DNA of 64,000 bases from Salinivirga cyanobacteriivorans. GTDB taxonomy: Bacteria; Bacteroidota; Bacteroidia; Bacteroidales; Salinivirgaceae. The notes under the pieces are model-generated. The model was not told where the DNA came from. It made no database searches and saw nothing but the letters and a program-made list of their open reading frames with translations. This document shows positions 23,254 to 32,516 of this stretch, piece by piece; position 1 is the stretch's first letter; each line of letters starts with the position of its first letter. Where the stretch lies: positions 814,225 through 878,224 of the forward strand of contig NZ_CP013118.1 of assembly GCF_001443605.1 (NCBI RefSeq), written 5' to 3'. The position numbers were made by a program, and so were the translations under genes.

Positions 23254-25715
23254 AATATTTGAATCATAAATTTTCCAACCTGAAATACTAAAAAGGACAT
23301 AACCCATGCAAGTCCTGTTGTGTATACCACCAGGAATACAGGCCATTTCCAGCCGTTGGTCTCTTTTTTCACAGCGGCCACCACCCCTACGCACGGGAAA
23401 TATATCAAAATAAAGATGAGGAATGAAAGTGCCCTGAGGTTATACATGGCCTTACTCTCCCCTGTTTTGCGGCTTTCCTCCCTTAGTTTGCTTATGAGCG
23501 ACTGATTATTCTCATCATCTGTTTGATAAATTACACCCAATGTACTTACTACGATCTCTTTGGCTGCAATACCGGTTACAATACTGATGCCCATACGCCA
23601 ATCGAGTCCGATTGGGGTAATTACAGGCTCAATGGCATGACCTATCTGGCGGAGATACGATTGTTCAAGATGTGCTTTTTCATAAGCCATATTGATTTCC
23701 TTAAGCTTCTCCTCCTTCAAAGGCTCTGTGATTTCTGAGCTTTGCTCAACTTTTGCAATTTCCTGCTTCCTTTTTTGAATCTGCTCCGTATCTTGCGGAT
23801 AAAACTTAAGCGCCCAAATTATGATTACTGCTACCAGGATGGTGCCACCCACCTTTTTCAGGTATTCAGCTGCTTTATCCCACATGTGACGTAAAATAAC
23901 ACGTAAAGTCGGAACACGATATGGTGGCAACTCCATTACAAAGGGAGCGCTGGGTTGCTTAAACAATATCTTTTTAAAGATAAGCGCCGTAATTACAGCC
24001 AGCGTAATACCAAAAAGATAAATACCCATTAACATTAGCGTGGGATATTGCGGAAAGAAAGCGCCGATAATAAGAATATAAACCGGCAACCTTGCACTGC
24101 ACGACATGAACGGATTAATAAGCATGGTGAGCAGGCGATCCTGCTTATTTTCAAGAATACGGGTAGCAAGAATAGCCGGCACATTGCAACCAAATCCCAT
24201 CAACAATGGAATGAAAGACTTACCGTGCAGACCTATTTTGTGCATTACTTTATCCATTATAAATGCAGCCCGGGCCATGTAGCCGGTATCTTCCATCAGG
24301 CTGATGAAAAAGAACAGAATTAAGATATTGGGAAGGAAAACCAATACCGACCCTATTCCGCTTATAATACCATCTGTAAGTAAATGCCGGAATGAACCTT
24401 TTGGCAGAAATTCGATACTCATATTGTTAAGCCAGGCAAATAGCGAATCGATCCAATCCATCGGGTATTGTCCCACATTAAAGGTGACAAAAAACATGAT
24501 GAACATGAAGGCGAAAAATACCGGGAACCCAAATAGCTTATGGGTTAAAAACGCATCGATAATTTCTGTCTTACGCCGACGCCTCACCGGACTTTCGGAA
24601 TAAGTTTCGGTTAGTGCCCCGGCCACGAATCCGTATTTAGCATCGGTGAAAACGGCATCGGGTTTATCCTGATATATGCGTTCGATCCTTTCAGACTCGG
24701 TTTCTGCTGCTGAACGTATGTTTTCTGCATTTTGCGCAGTGGCAATTACATCCTGCACATGCCGGTCACGTTCCAATAATTTTATGGCAATATACCGTGC
24801 CGAACGTGTGGTTGTAAGGTGCTTATTGCCCTTTACCTGCGTCTTGACCCGGTCAATTGATTTCTCAATTTCCTGACCGTAATTAATGTGAATAAGCTTA
24901 AATGTTTCGTCGCGATTTTCATACACATCAATTACCTTTTGCATAAGCTCCTTAAGGCCTTTGCCCTTAGAACCTACTGTTGGCACGATGGGGATTCCCA
25001 ACATAGCACCCAGATGCTCCATATCCAATTTGGCGCGTTTTTTCTCAAGCTCATCGTACATATTTAGCGCCATCACAACCGGTATATGCATGTCGATAAG
25101 CTGCGTGGTCAGGTACATGTTGCGCTCCAGGTTCGAAGCATCCACCACATTGACCACAATGTCGGGTGTATTATTGAAAATAAAGTTTCGCACAAAAAGC
25201 TCTTCGTGCGAATAGGCCGATAATGAATATGTGCCGGGCAAATCGTAGAAATTGAAATCGTAACCGTGCATACTTGCCGCAGCCTTTTTAACATCGACGG
25301 TTACACCTCCATAATTACCAACTTTCTCTTTGGCGCCCGCTAAAAAATTAAATACCGTGGTTTTACCGGCATTAGGATTTCCTACAAATGCCACGTTAAT
25401 TGTGCGGCCTTTTATTTCGGCCGATTTATATAAAACCTCATCATCGGAAAAGCTTCCGGTAAATCCGTTGAGGTCCAATTTTCTGGCTTCCTCAAGTGTT
25501 ATTATCTCTACCATATCGGCTTCTTTGCGCCGCAAAGAAACGTCGTAACCCATTATCTCGTATTCTACCGGATCCTTCAGGGGTGCATTCCGAATTACTT
25601 TAACTTCCTTACCCCTAACAAAACCCATTTCGGTTACTCTCCTACGGAAACCACTGTGCCCCCGCACTTTAACTATTACCGCTTTTTCGCCATTCTTCAG
25701 TTCAGATAACTGCAT
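23250..25715 (-). CDS. feoB: Ferrous iron transporter FeoB with fused N-terminal FeoA domain
   Basis: The 821-residue protein starts with an SH3-like FeoA domain (about 1-73). The FeoB G domain follows, with G1 GNPNAGKTT, G3 DLPGTYS and G4 ALNMYDE. Then come the helical insertion domain, two Gate motifs within the transmembrane core (for example LLMGFGCNVPAI and SCSARLPVYIL) and about ten membrane helices. It imports Fe2+ across the inner membrane. FeoA-FeoB fusion is frequent in Bacteroidota. No convincing Fur box was seen in the 267 bp upstream. The Cys-rich partner gene follows with an ATGA overlap. Confidence 0.96.
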   Translation of the reverse strand: MQLSELKNGEKAVIVKVRGHSGFRRRVTEMGFVRGKEVKVIRNAPLKDPVEYEIMGYDVSLRRKEADMVEIITLEEARKLDLNGFTGSFSDDEVLYKSAEIKGRTINVAFVGNPNAGKTTVFNFLAGAKEKVGNYGGVTVDVKKAAASMHGYDFNFYDLPGTYSLSAYSHEELFVRNFIFNNTPDIVVNVVDASNLERNMYLTTQLIDMHIPVVMALNMYDELEKKRAKLDMEHLGAMLGIPIVPTVGSKGKGLKELMQKVIDVYENRDETFKLIHINYGQEIEKSIDRVKTQVKGNKHLTTTRSARYIAIKLLERDRHVQDVIATAQNAENIRSAAETESERIERIYQDKPDAVFTDAKYGFVAGALTETYSESPVRRRRKTEIIDAFLTHKLFGFPVFFAFMFIMFFVTFNVGQYPMDWIDSLFAWLNNMSIEFLPKGSFRHLLTDGIISGIGSVLVFLPNILILFFFISLMEDTGYMARAAFIMDKVMHKIGLHGKSFIPLLMGFGCNVPAILATRILENKQDRLLTMLINPFMSCSARLPVYILIIGAFFPQYPTLMLMGIYLFGITLAVITALIFKKILFKQPSAPFVMELPPYRVPTLRVILRHMWDKAAEYLKKVGGTILVAVIIIWALKFYPQDTEQIQKRKQEIAKVEQSSEITEPLKEEKLKEINMAYEKAHLEQSYLRQIGHAIEPVITPIGLDWRMGISIVTGIAAKEIVVSTLGVIYQTDDENNQSLISKLREESRKTGESKAMYNLRALSFLIFILIYFPCVGVVAAVKKETNGWKWPVFLVVYTTGLAWVMSFLVFQVGKFMIQIL

Positions 25716-25982
25716 TTCCTTATGCTGATTTAGATTGGATAAAAATAGTAACTATCAATTAACATACCAATAGCATTAGAAGAAATTCTAAATTAAATTA
25801 TCAACAGGATTTTTCTGGGTAGAAAACACGTGTGTAGATGAATGTAGGTTTAAAAAACAATAATTAAAGGGTACTTTTAACAGGACAGCCGAAATTGAGC
25901 AATCCACACTATGAAATCGTACAGTAGTGGGTATCGGTTATTTGCCACAATGCCTGCTATTACTTATAAAAAATGTAAGGTT

Positions 25983-26615
25983 TTAGTTTATTTCAACTAA
26001 ACCATTCAATAATTTATCGCATTCGGCTCTATAGCTATCCAGCAAGTTTTGTGAAGTATATGTCATGAATTGAATTGTTCCATTCGTGTTCGAATAATAA
26101 TACCCATAATAGGAAAACTTAATTCCCTGTGTAGTTCCATTCATTTGCAATAGCAGTACTTTTAAACCGTTTACAGTTCTATATTCTTCTTGTACAATCT
26201 TCAAATCTGGTGCTGCTGCTTTTCCATTTTCTAATGCAATTGTTTTCAATGTTTCAAGGGGAATTTCAACCTTTTCAGTTATCACCATCCCATATAAATC
26301 GCCATCTTTTAGTTGAAACTGATATTCTGCGTCCGGATTATCAATTGCTTTTTTAAATGACCATACTTTGGGATTTAAATAAATGCCAACATTAAACCTG
26401 TTGCTCTTTAATAAAAAGGTCGATTTCTTATCTTTTTCAAATTCTGTGGGGTTGGTTGGTATCTCTTTTTCCTCCTGGTAGTCTTCATCCTGATATTGCC
26501 ATGTGCCATCTTCAAACAGGATTACTTCATCTCCTGTTTCTGTAACTGCCCTTTGCTGAGCTTGAGAAAAACCAGCAATCATCAAACAAAAAACTAAAAA
26601 TGTTATTCTCTTCAT
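25983..26615 (-). CDS. Exported hypothetical protein
   Basis: The 210-residue protein has a signal peptide (1-19, ending AGFSQAQQ). A short motif, TETGDEVILFEDGTWQYQDED, follows; it recurs at the N-terminus of many exported Bacteroidota proteins of unknown function. The rest is a mixed alpha/beta domain with VEIPLETLKTIALENGKAA and a C-terminal stretch QFMTYTSQNLLDSYRAECDKLLNGL. The fold may resemble PsbP/LpqN-like lipid- or stress-related modules, but I cannot support a function. It stands alone between feoB and an IS element. Confidence 0.7.
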   Translation of the reverse strand: MKRITFLVFCLMIAGFSQAQQRAVTETGDEVILFEDGTWQYQDEDYQEEKEIPTNPTEFEKDKKSTFLLKSNRFNVGIYLNPKVWSFKKAIDNPDAEYQFQLKDGDLYGMVITEKVEIPLETLKTIALENGKAAAPDLKIVQEEYRTVNGLKVLLLQMNGTTQGIKFSYYGYYYSNTNGTIQFMTYTSQNLLDSYRAECDKLLNGLVEIN

Positions 26616-27037
26616 TATTCATTTATTTAATTAAACACAACATGTGGCTAACTTTAATTATATCCAATAAAATTATTCTGCGACCACCTAGTATCTGGTG
26701 GCTAATTGCTCCTTTTCGGCGCAGATAACGATTTCAAAAAAAAGTTATATTGCCGGTCCAAATATAACAAAGGTCGCTGAAAACTCCTGTTTTTTCGTAA
26801 ATAAATGACTGCGGTGGATTCAAAAATATTATAAGCAAATCATGCGTACACAGAAAGTAGCAGAGGAAATCTGAAACCCAATATGCCAAAAAAGTAAAAA
26901 TCTTTTACTTTTGTAATTTATAAAGTATCCACGAAAATCAGACAAAGTGAAAATTTGTGTTTTCAGAGACCCGAAACCTAAAACCTGAAAGTTAGTATCT
27001 TTGTTGTATCGTAGTAATTAAAAGGCCACACAATTAG
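26616..27037. other. Intergenic region ahead of the IS701 element
   Basis: No gene was found. It holds a perfect AAAAGTAAAA/TTTTACTTTT hairpin near 26890-26912, overlapping a TAnnTTTG match (TACTTTTG), and a second TAnnTTTG match at 26996-27003. The target copy TTAG for the IS701 insertion is at 27034-27037. Confidence 0.5.
26996..27003 (+). promoter_or_regulatory. Probable native promoter of the gene at 28553, separated by IS701
   Basis: TATCTTTG matches TAnnTTTG. If the IS element and one TTAG copy are removed, this element would sit about 35 bp upstream of the ATG now at 28553, a normal distance in Bacteroidota. Confidence 0.5.
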
Positions 27038-28547
27038 TTCTACTTTAACAGATTAAAAAAAACGAAGTTATTTTAAGTGAATAACAGTGATAATCCGTTA
27101 ACATTTAGTATATTGCGCATGTTAAAAAAATGTAATTTTATTTGCAATGGGTAACGAGCGAATCACTTAAAAAAAGATTATAACAATGGTAAAACACTGC
27201 TTGCGGTTAACGACCGTCTTGAAGTGTATTTGTCTGAATATGAGTATTTTTTCAAAAATAAAACAAAGACAAACTTCGATAAAGCCTCTCAATATGTCGA
27301 AGGACTTGCATTAAGCGATTTGAAAAACATAGAACGCATAAGTGAAACATTGAATGCCAACTATCATCAGATGCAGCATTTCATAACAGAATCTAACTGG
27401 GATGCTCGGGCTGTCATCGATCAAACTGCAAAAAATGTAGACCAAGCATTGCCCAATCGGAAGTTAACAGGACTACTCATCGATGAAAGTGGTTGGGTTA
27501 AAAAGGGAAAGAAAAGCGTTGGTGTTGATCATCAGTATTGTGGGAATGTAGGAAAAACAGCAAACTCACAGGTAGCCGTTTTTGGCTGTCTTTGTAATGA
27601 CAAATACGCCTCGTTGGTCGATACCAGGCTTTATTTACCAAAATCATGGATCGATGATCAGGGTAGATGTGAAGCTGCAGGTATACCCCGTGAAGATAGG
27701 ATTTTCCGCACAAAACCAGAGTTGGCAACAGAAATAGTAAAGCATCAACTTGAAATGGGTATATCATTTGATTACGTTGGAGCGGATGGCCTATATGGAA
27801 ATGACATTGTATTTACCCGTTCTGTGGCTGATTTGGGCTTAATTTATATGCTTGATATTCATAGTAATCAAAAGATATATTTAGAAGAGCCAGAACTTTA
27901 TTTGCCCGAACGCAAGAGTAATCGGGGGCGCGCCCCAAAAAAGCTAAAAGCAAGTACATCAGCAGTTAATGCCGACACCTACATTAAAACCCTGTCCGCA
28001 AAGGATTGGAAGAAATTAAATATTCGCGATTCTGCAAAAGGCAAACTCAAGGGGCTCTTTCATTTCAAGACTGTTTACATTTGGGACAAAGCCTCCAATG
28101 CCGTTGAAAAACGTTTATTGGTTGTTTCGAAAAGAAAAACAAATGATTGCGTAGAGACTAAATATTCATTCACAAATGCCGAACTTGTCCAGTACACCGA
28201 ACAAGCACTGGCATATATGCAGGCACAGCGTTTTTTTATAGAGCACAGTTTCAAAGAACAAAAGCAAATATTGGGGATGGACCATTTTCAGACTCGTAAA
28301 TGGAAATCATGGTATCATCAAGTTGCATTAAATATGATTGTAGGCAGTTTTATGTTAAAGGAGAAAATTTTAAATCAGGACCAGATTCCATTGCTTTCTG
28401 CAAGGGACATCATGGATTTTTTGGTATATAAGTTTTACCGTGAAATGACAGATGAGCGTATGTTGGAAAAATTGGAACATCGACACAAAAAAAGGCAACG
28501 GGATATAGATTACTGTTATTCAAAACAATAAATGTGTTAAAGTAGAA
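27038..28547 (+). mobile_element. Complete IS701-family insertion sequence (1510 bp)
   Basis: The 13-bp terminal inverted repeats TTCTACTTTAACA (27038-27050) and TGTTAAAGTAGAA (28535-28547) are perfect. The 4-bp duplication TTAG flanks them at 27034-27037 and 28548-28551, matching the YTAR target typical of IS701 elements. The single transposase gene nearly fills the element, ending 4 bp before the right repeat. It lies in the same orientation as the gene it precedes, one base before that gene's ATG. Confidence 0.95.
27224..28531 (+). CDS. IS701-family transposase
   Basis: The protein of at least 435 residues has the IS701 DDE domain (DDE_5 type). The first Asp is in GLLIDESGWVKKG, the second in YVGADGLYGND, and the Glu lies in the FIEHSFKEQKQILGMDHF segment. 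The C-terminal helix region HRHKKRQRDIDYC is typical. The first usable start in frame is GTG at 27224. The frame is open back to 27155 (encoding KKDYNNGKTLLAVNDRLE) without an ATG, so the true N-terminus may lie further upstream with a rare start. No internal stop or frameshift is seen. Confidence 0.9.
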   Translation: MYLSEYEYFFKNKTKTNFDKASQYVEGLALSDLKNIERISETLNANYHQMQHFITESNWDARAVIDQTAKNVDQALPNRKLTGLLIDESGWVKKGKKSVGVDHQYCGNVGKTANSQVAVFGCLCNDKYASLVDTRLYLPKSWIDDQGRCEAAGIPREDRIFRTKPELATEIVKHQLEMGISFDYVGADGLYGNDIVFTRSVADLGLIYMLDIHSNQKIYLEEPELYLPERKSNRGRAPKKLKASTSAVNADTYIKTLSAKDWKKLNIRDSAKGKLKGLFHFKTVYIWDKASNAVEKRLLVVSKRKTNDCVETKYSFTNAELVQYTEQALAYMQAQRFFIEHSFKEQKQILGMDHFQTRKWKSWYHQVALNMIVGSFMLKEKILNQDQIPLLSARDIMDFLVYKFYREMTDERMLEKLEHRHKKRQRDIDYCYSKQ

Positions 28548-28552
28548 TTAGG

Positions 28553-29359
28553 ATGAGTAAAAAAATAATCAATAATGAAGTTTGCTATAGTGTAAAAGGT
28601 TTTGAAAGATACCATATAAGTGAGTCAGGACGAATATACAGGACTGATACAGGTAGAAATCGATCCTGGCGTACAAAGGGTAAAGTATATATAACCGAGC
28701 TACATGTTCAATTCCGAATGCAAAATGGCAAGCTTAGACATGGATATGCCAGCCTTACTGACGATAATGGAAAACCACGTAGTGTTCCGGTAGCCACGTT
28801 AGTTGCAATTGCCTTTGGCGTATTACCCAAAGGAATAAATAAGAAAAAACAAGAAATTGATTACAAGGATGGCAATAAAAAGAATCTTCATTACACAAAT
28901 TTAATAGTTAAAAAAAGGAAATTCACCAATACTAAACTTACCCATGACGATGTAAAGCAAATAAAAAAACAAATTAAACAGGGGCTTCCATTAAGAAGGA
29001 TAGCTTTGGATTATGGTGTTTCTGAAATGCAAATCAACAGAATTAAGACAGGTGAAAATTGGGGTAGTGGAAAAAGGAAAATAAAAGCCCCGGAAGCACC
29101 TTTTGATATAGAAGATGGAAGGATTAGAAAATACATTGCAACTTTTGATAAAAAGAAGGCCCCCAGGGGTATTAAAAAAGAATTTACAGTTAAGCGAAAT
29201 CCCGATGAACCAACTGATAATACAATAATCGGAATTCTTAATGGTTATAAACTCACGTTAAAGCACAAGAACATAACCCGCGCCAGACAAATTGTTGAAA
29301 AACTAAATAATTATTTCTTTGTCATAAAAACCAAAGAAAAATTAAACGGATTTTTTTAG
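28553..29359 (+). CDS. Degenerate HNH (NUMOD4-like) and helix-turn-helix DNA-binding protein
   Basis: The 268-residue protein begins with a segment resembling NUMOD4 (SVKGFERYHISESGRIYRT). An HNH-like region follows, where the usual NHxDGNxxNN pattern is replaced by IDYKDGNKKNLHYTNL, so the first His is lost. A helix-turn-helix module (KLTHDDVKQIKKQIKQG, then RRIALDYGVSEMQINRIKTG) is like that of homing endonucleases. It is lysine-rich throughout. Loss of the catalytic His suggests a DNA-binding remnant or a repurposed regulator. The IS701 element ends one base before its ATG. Confidence 0.65.
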   Translation: MSKKIINNEVCYSVKGFERYHISESGRIYRTDTGRNRSWRTKGKVYITELHVQFRMQNGKLRHGYASLTDDNGKPRSVPVATLVAIAFGVLPKGINKKKQEIDYKDGNKKNLHYTNLIVKKRKFTNTKLTHDDVKQIKKQIKQGLPLRRIALDYGVSEMQINRIKTGENWGSGKRKIKAPEAPFDIEDGRIRKYIATFDKKKAPRGIKKEFTVKRNPDEPTDNTIIGILNGYKLTLKHKNITRARQIVEKLNNYFFVIKTKEKLNGFF

Positions 29360-29501
29360 TCTTTCTTTATAAAAACTACATTGTTCAGAAAGGCAAGTTT
29401 GTAAATAAAGTTCAGATTAACTTCACTGAGTTCGTGCTTCATCCCCGGTTGCTTAGGGTCATTGTCTTGCTATTGCATCTCTGTATAGTTATTAGCGGTT
29501 T

Positions 29502-30227
29502 CTATAATTCTATTTCTTTCACAGAACTGTTCAACAAATCAAAATAGCTCATTTGTACGTTATTGCCAGACATTGAAATCTGGGTAATGCTTAGGGTTTT
29601 TAAGCCACTATCTTCTTGCATGATCAGGCCAATTGAATTATCACTGGTATAATTGCCGGAATGAAAATCAATTATCTTTTCTTTGGTTATAGCGTTTTTG
29701 TGTTCCTTATAAAATTGTTCAAACCATTTTTTTCTGTTTTTTCGGTCATCTTTATTGTACAGGGTTACCGAAGACCAAATATAAGCGTTGAAGACATTTA
29801 ATTGCCGGAAATGTTTATGTTTTCCATCCCAAATAAACTCAGTAAGGTCTTGCATTGTGCCGTTACTTTGTTTCAGACCAACAATGGTAAAAGGTTCTAC
29901 ATTGCATAAATCTGTTTGAGAAAAATATGCCTGAACTGAAAGTACTGAAAGTGTAAAATCCAGTAAAACAGTTCCCCTGCTTTTGGTGTGGTGCTCCTGT
30001 TTTTTATGTGCTATAATGCCACCATTGAGCAAGCAATTGATATTTCCCTTCTCGTTTACTGCAATCCAGGAGCCTCCCGCTTGTTCATCTCTGGGATAAA
30101 CTAATTTGCAATTGCCATAGGTATATATTTCAGGTGGCGAAGTTGGCCGGAATGCCAATTCGTCGCGATTTGAAGTAAGCACAAAAGCATTTTCATCGGT
30201 TGGAGGTATGTATGTTACAGTGCACAT
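29502..30227 (-). CDS. NRDE family protein (TANGO2-like)
   Basis: The 241-residue protein starts MCTVTYIPPTDENAFVLT and then carries SNRDELAFRPTSPP, the NRDE motif (PF05742) with the near-N-terminal Cys. It continues with YPRDEQAGGSWIAVNEKGN and CLLNGG. TANGO2 homologues are linked to haem trafficking in eukaryotes, and the Cys-2 start suggests an Ntn-hydrolase-like fold. The bacterial function is not established. It stands alone and converges on the HNH-like gene. Confidence 0.88.
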   Translation of the reverse strand: MCTVTYIPPTDENAFVLTSNRDELAFRPTSPPEIYTYGNCKLVYPRDEQAGGSWIAVNEKGNINCLLNGGIIAHKKQEHHTKSRGTVLLDFTLSVLSVQAYFSQTDLCNVEPFTIVGLKQSNGTMQDLTEFIWDGKHKHFRQLNVFNAYIWSSVTLYNKDDRKNRKKWFEQFYKEHKNAITKEKIIDFHSGNYTSDNSIGLIMQEDSGLKTLSITQISMSGNNVQMSYFDLLNSSVKEIEL

Positions 30228-30640
30228 TAGGCTTTTCCGTATCTGAATTTTAATTATTAAATCTCAAAAATACACGGTTATTTTGAACTTAGCACGAGGT
30301 AATCGGTAAAATTACGCACCCAATCATTTATTTTTTAATGTTGTTTATTAAGCCATTTGGACGGTTGCACGCTTTGGCTAAGCTTTCAATAAAATCGCGC
30401 TGCAGCGGAAAAAAGTATTTTCACCTTCAGGTAATATAAAGAATGATTTGTGAATTAAATATTGTACAATACAACATTAAACAGCGTTAGACAAAAAACT
30501 GAATTACGAGGGGGCTATCTCACACAAAAAGCTACGAATATATCTGAAGTTCGAAAGGAAATGTCAAAAACAATTGCTCTGAGTAGATTTTTTTATATTT
30601 TGGCACCATTCAAACAAATATGAAAGTGGTAGGGTATTAA
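30228..30640. other. Intergenic region between divergent genes
   Basis: The region is AT-rich, with no ORF, tRNA or strong hairpin seen. It should hold promoters for the NRDE gene (-) and the methyltransferase gene (+). The best candidate for the latter is an imperfect -7-like TATATTTTG about 40 bp before 30641. Confidence 0.4.
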
Positions 30641-31444
30641 ATGACAAAGATTGTAGAAAAGTTCGCAGAATTGCCAAAGTTTTTAAGAAGGCCTTTGTGG
30701 CAATGGTGGCATAGAAAAATGAATGAGTATGACAGCGATAATACTGCCAAATTCATGAATTATGGATATGAAAGTCTGAACGGAGGTGCGCGCCCGGAAC
30801 TTAAAGATGAAGACGAAGTTGACCGTTATTGCATTCAACTCTATGATCATGTTGTAAATAAAGCAGACCTAAAAGGTAAAATAGTTCTTGAAGTAGGTTC
30901 CGGAAGAGGAGGAGGAGCTTCTTATATCAGTCGCTACTACATACCCGAGAGTTACATTGGCATGGATATCTCAAAAAGTAGTATTAAGTTTTGCAACAAT
31001 CATTATAATGCTGATAATCTAAAATTTATCCATGGAATTGCAGAATCGATTCCATATGAAGATAATTCATTTGATTTTGTTGTGAATGTAGAGTCAGCTC
31101 GCGCTTACAGCGATATGCAAGCGTTTTTCAATGAAGTATATCGGTTGCTCCGGCCCGGAGGGAAACTACTGCTTGCAGACATGATCTACCCGCACGAACT
31201 CGAAAACTTCAATAAGCGAATCGATAAGGCAGGGTTTAAGCGTATTTCAGAAAAAGATATCTCGAGCAATGTTGTTGCAGCCCTCGATAAAGATTCAGAA
31301 AGAAGGGAACACCTTATCAACACAAAAATACCAAAATTCCTGCGTAAATCATTCAAAACCTTCGCCGGTACTGTGGGGACTTCCCGCTACAATAATTTTG
31401 CAAGCGGAACTTTTCAGTATTGGAGTTATATGCTCGAAAAATAG
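30641..31444 (+). CDS. Class I SAM-dependent methyltransferase (Methyltransf_11)
   Basis: The 267-residue protein has a basic, amphipathic N-terminus (FLRRPLWQWWHRKM), suggesting membrane association, then a Rossmann methyltransferase. Motif I is VLEVGSGRGGGASY, followed by YIGMDIS and motif III-like VYRLLRPGGKLLLADM. The closest named families are the phthiotriol- and sterol-type lipid methyltransferases. The actual substrate is unknown; a lipid is inferred from the basic N-terminus. It is monocistronic, with a weak terminator after it. Confidence 0.82.
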   Translation: MTKIVEKFAELPKFLRRPLWQWWHRKMNEYDSDNTAKFMNYGYESLNGGARPELKDEDEVDRYCIQLYDHVVNKADLKGKIVLEVGSGRGGGASYISRYYIPESYIGMDISKSSIKFCNNHYNADNLKFIHGIAESIPYEDNSFDFVVNVESARAYSDMQAFFNEVYRLLRPGGKLLLADMIYPHELENFNKRIDKAGFKRISEKDISSNVVAALDKDSERREHLINTKIPKFLRKSFKTFAGTVGTSRYNNFASGTFQYWSYMLEK

Positions 31445-31464
31445 CAGATTAACGCCCAGTATTC

Positions 31465-31486
31465 ACTAAAGGAATTAGTTTTTTTA
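31465..31486 (+). terminator. Weak intrinsic terminator
   Basis: The five-bp stem ACTAA/TTAGT with an AGGAA loop is followed by a run of T. It lies 20 bp after the methyltransferase stop. Confidence 0.5.
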
Positions 31487-31671
31487 CCAGTTAGCTTTAT
31501 AGGTGAACCAGCTCAAAAAACCAAAGCACCAGTGGAAGCATAGCTGAAAATTTTTCCGAATTGTGAGAGTTGTATAATTTTTGTTTCTTTGATTGGGACA
31601 GTAAGTTTTGTAAAATTCTATCCTTTCAATAATAAATTTAAACATCTGTAACAATTTAATGTAAGGATATC

Positions 31672-31677
31672 AGGAGG
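31672..31677 (+). promoter_or_regulatory. Consensus Shine-Dalgarno site (rare in this phylum)
   Basis: AGGAGG lies 5 bp before the ATG at 31683. Bacteroidota genes seldom use strong Shine-Dalgarno sites, so this one stands out and fixes the start. Confidence 0.75.
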
Positions 31678-31682
31678 CGATT

Positions 31683-32489
31683 ATGGAAGATCAGAATAAT
31701 TTGTATGATAAATTGAAGAAGATGATTGGCGATAAATCAGCCAATATAAATATCCTGCAGGAACAGATAGATGTAAAACTGCAGATGAAATATTTTCAAA
31801 GAGCTAAAGACATTAAAAAGACACTCGACAAAGAATACGATTATCTGTCGGAGGTCAACAAACTTTACGACCCGGAAGTACCAACCGAAGAAAAGCAAGA
31901 CCTTATATGCGCCCTGGCCTCTTTTGACAAAGTGGATTATTACCGGGCTTTGGAAAAATATAAAGCACATGCAGAAGAAGAGATGCAACCCTGGGTAACC
32001 CTTGGCCTGCAAGAGAGCCGCATGCTTATTGAGAGTGAATTGCTCGATGAAAAGCAATTATTTGTTTCCACCGGACTCGGAGGTAAAGGTACCAACCTCC
32101 GCTATTTTGTGGTGCTGATTAATAACGATGATGAGCACTATACCGATGTACAGAAAGAATTGATAGGAAAAGAGTTTGAATACACCATAAAGAAAAATGG
32201 TGGTGAACTGGAAGAGGTGCATTTCGAAGAAAAATTTGCTATGCTTACCTGCCTGTTGCCCATTGAAAAACCTGTTCAGGAAATACTCAGCAACACAACC
32301 AAAGAGTGCAATAGTTTTGGAAAATTTATTCACGAGCATTTTCTCATTACAAACGTAAAGAAAATGACCACTGATGAGATCAAAGAATTTCTGGAATCGC
32401 AGGCCAAAAGCGATGAATTTACGATCGACCTCGATCAGAACGATAATCCCGACAATGAAATTGACAATATAGACCCCAAACCAGAATAA
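31683..32489 (+). CDS. Conserved hypothetical cytoplasmic protein, first gene of ABC exporter operon
   Basis: The 268-residue acidic protein has no signal peptide or membrane segment. It has an N-terminal helical, coiled-coil-like region (residues ~5-60, LYDKLKKMIGDKSANINILQ). A mixed domain follows with FVVLINNDDEHYTDVQKEL and FAMLTCLLPIEKPVQEIL. The tail is Asp/Asn-rich (LDQNDNPDNEIDNIDPK). I recognise no family. It lies 27 bp ahead of the permease gene, so it may act with the exporter or be a separate cytoplasmic factor sharing the transcript. Confidence 0.75.
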   Translation: MEDQNNLYDKLKKMIGDKSANINILQEQIDVKLQMKYFQRAKDIKKTLDKEYDYLSEVNKLYDPEVPTEEKQDLICALASFDKVDYYRALEKYKAHAEEEMQPWVTLGLQESRMLIESELLDEKQLFVSTGLGGKGTNLRYFVVLINNDDEHYTDVQKELIGKEFEYTIKKNGGELEEVHFEEKFAMLTCLLPIEKPVQEILSNTTKECNSFGKFIHEHFLITNVKKMTTDEIKEFLESQAKSDEFTIDLDQNDNPDNEIDNIDPKPE

Positions 32490-32516
32490 TTAAACAATAA
32501 CCCAACAGCCCGAACC

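Noticed and set aside
27147-27180. Programmed frameshift at the A-run after ATG GGT AAC to start the IS701 transposase
   Set aside because: The stop codon in the first frame comes before the A-run, so a slip at the run could not rescue translation.
30228-30640. tRNA or small RNA in the long intergenic region
   Set aside because: No cloverleaf, TTCGAATC-type arm or strong hairpin was found by eye.
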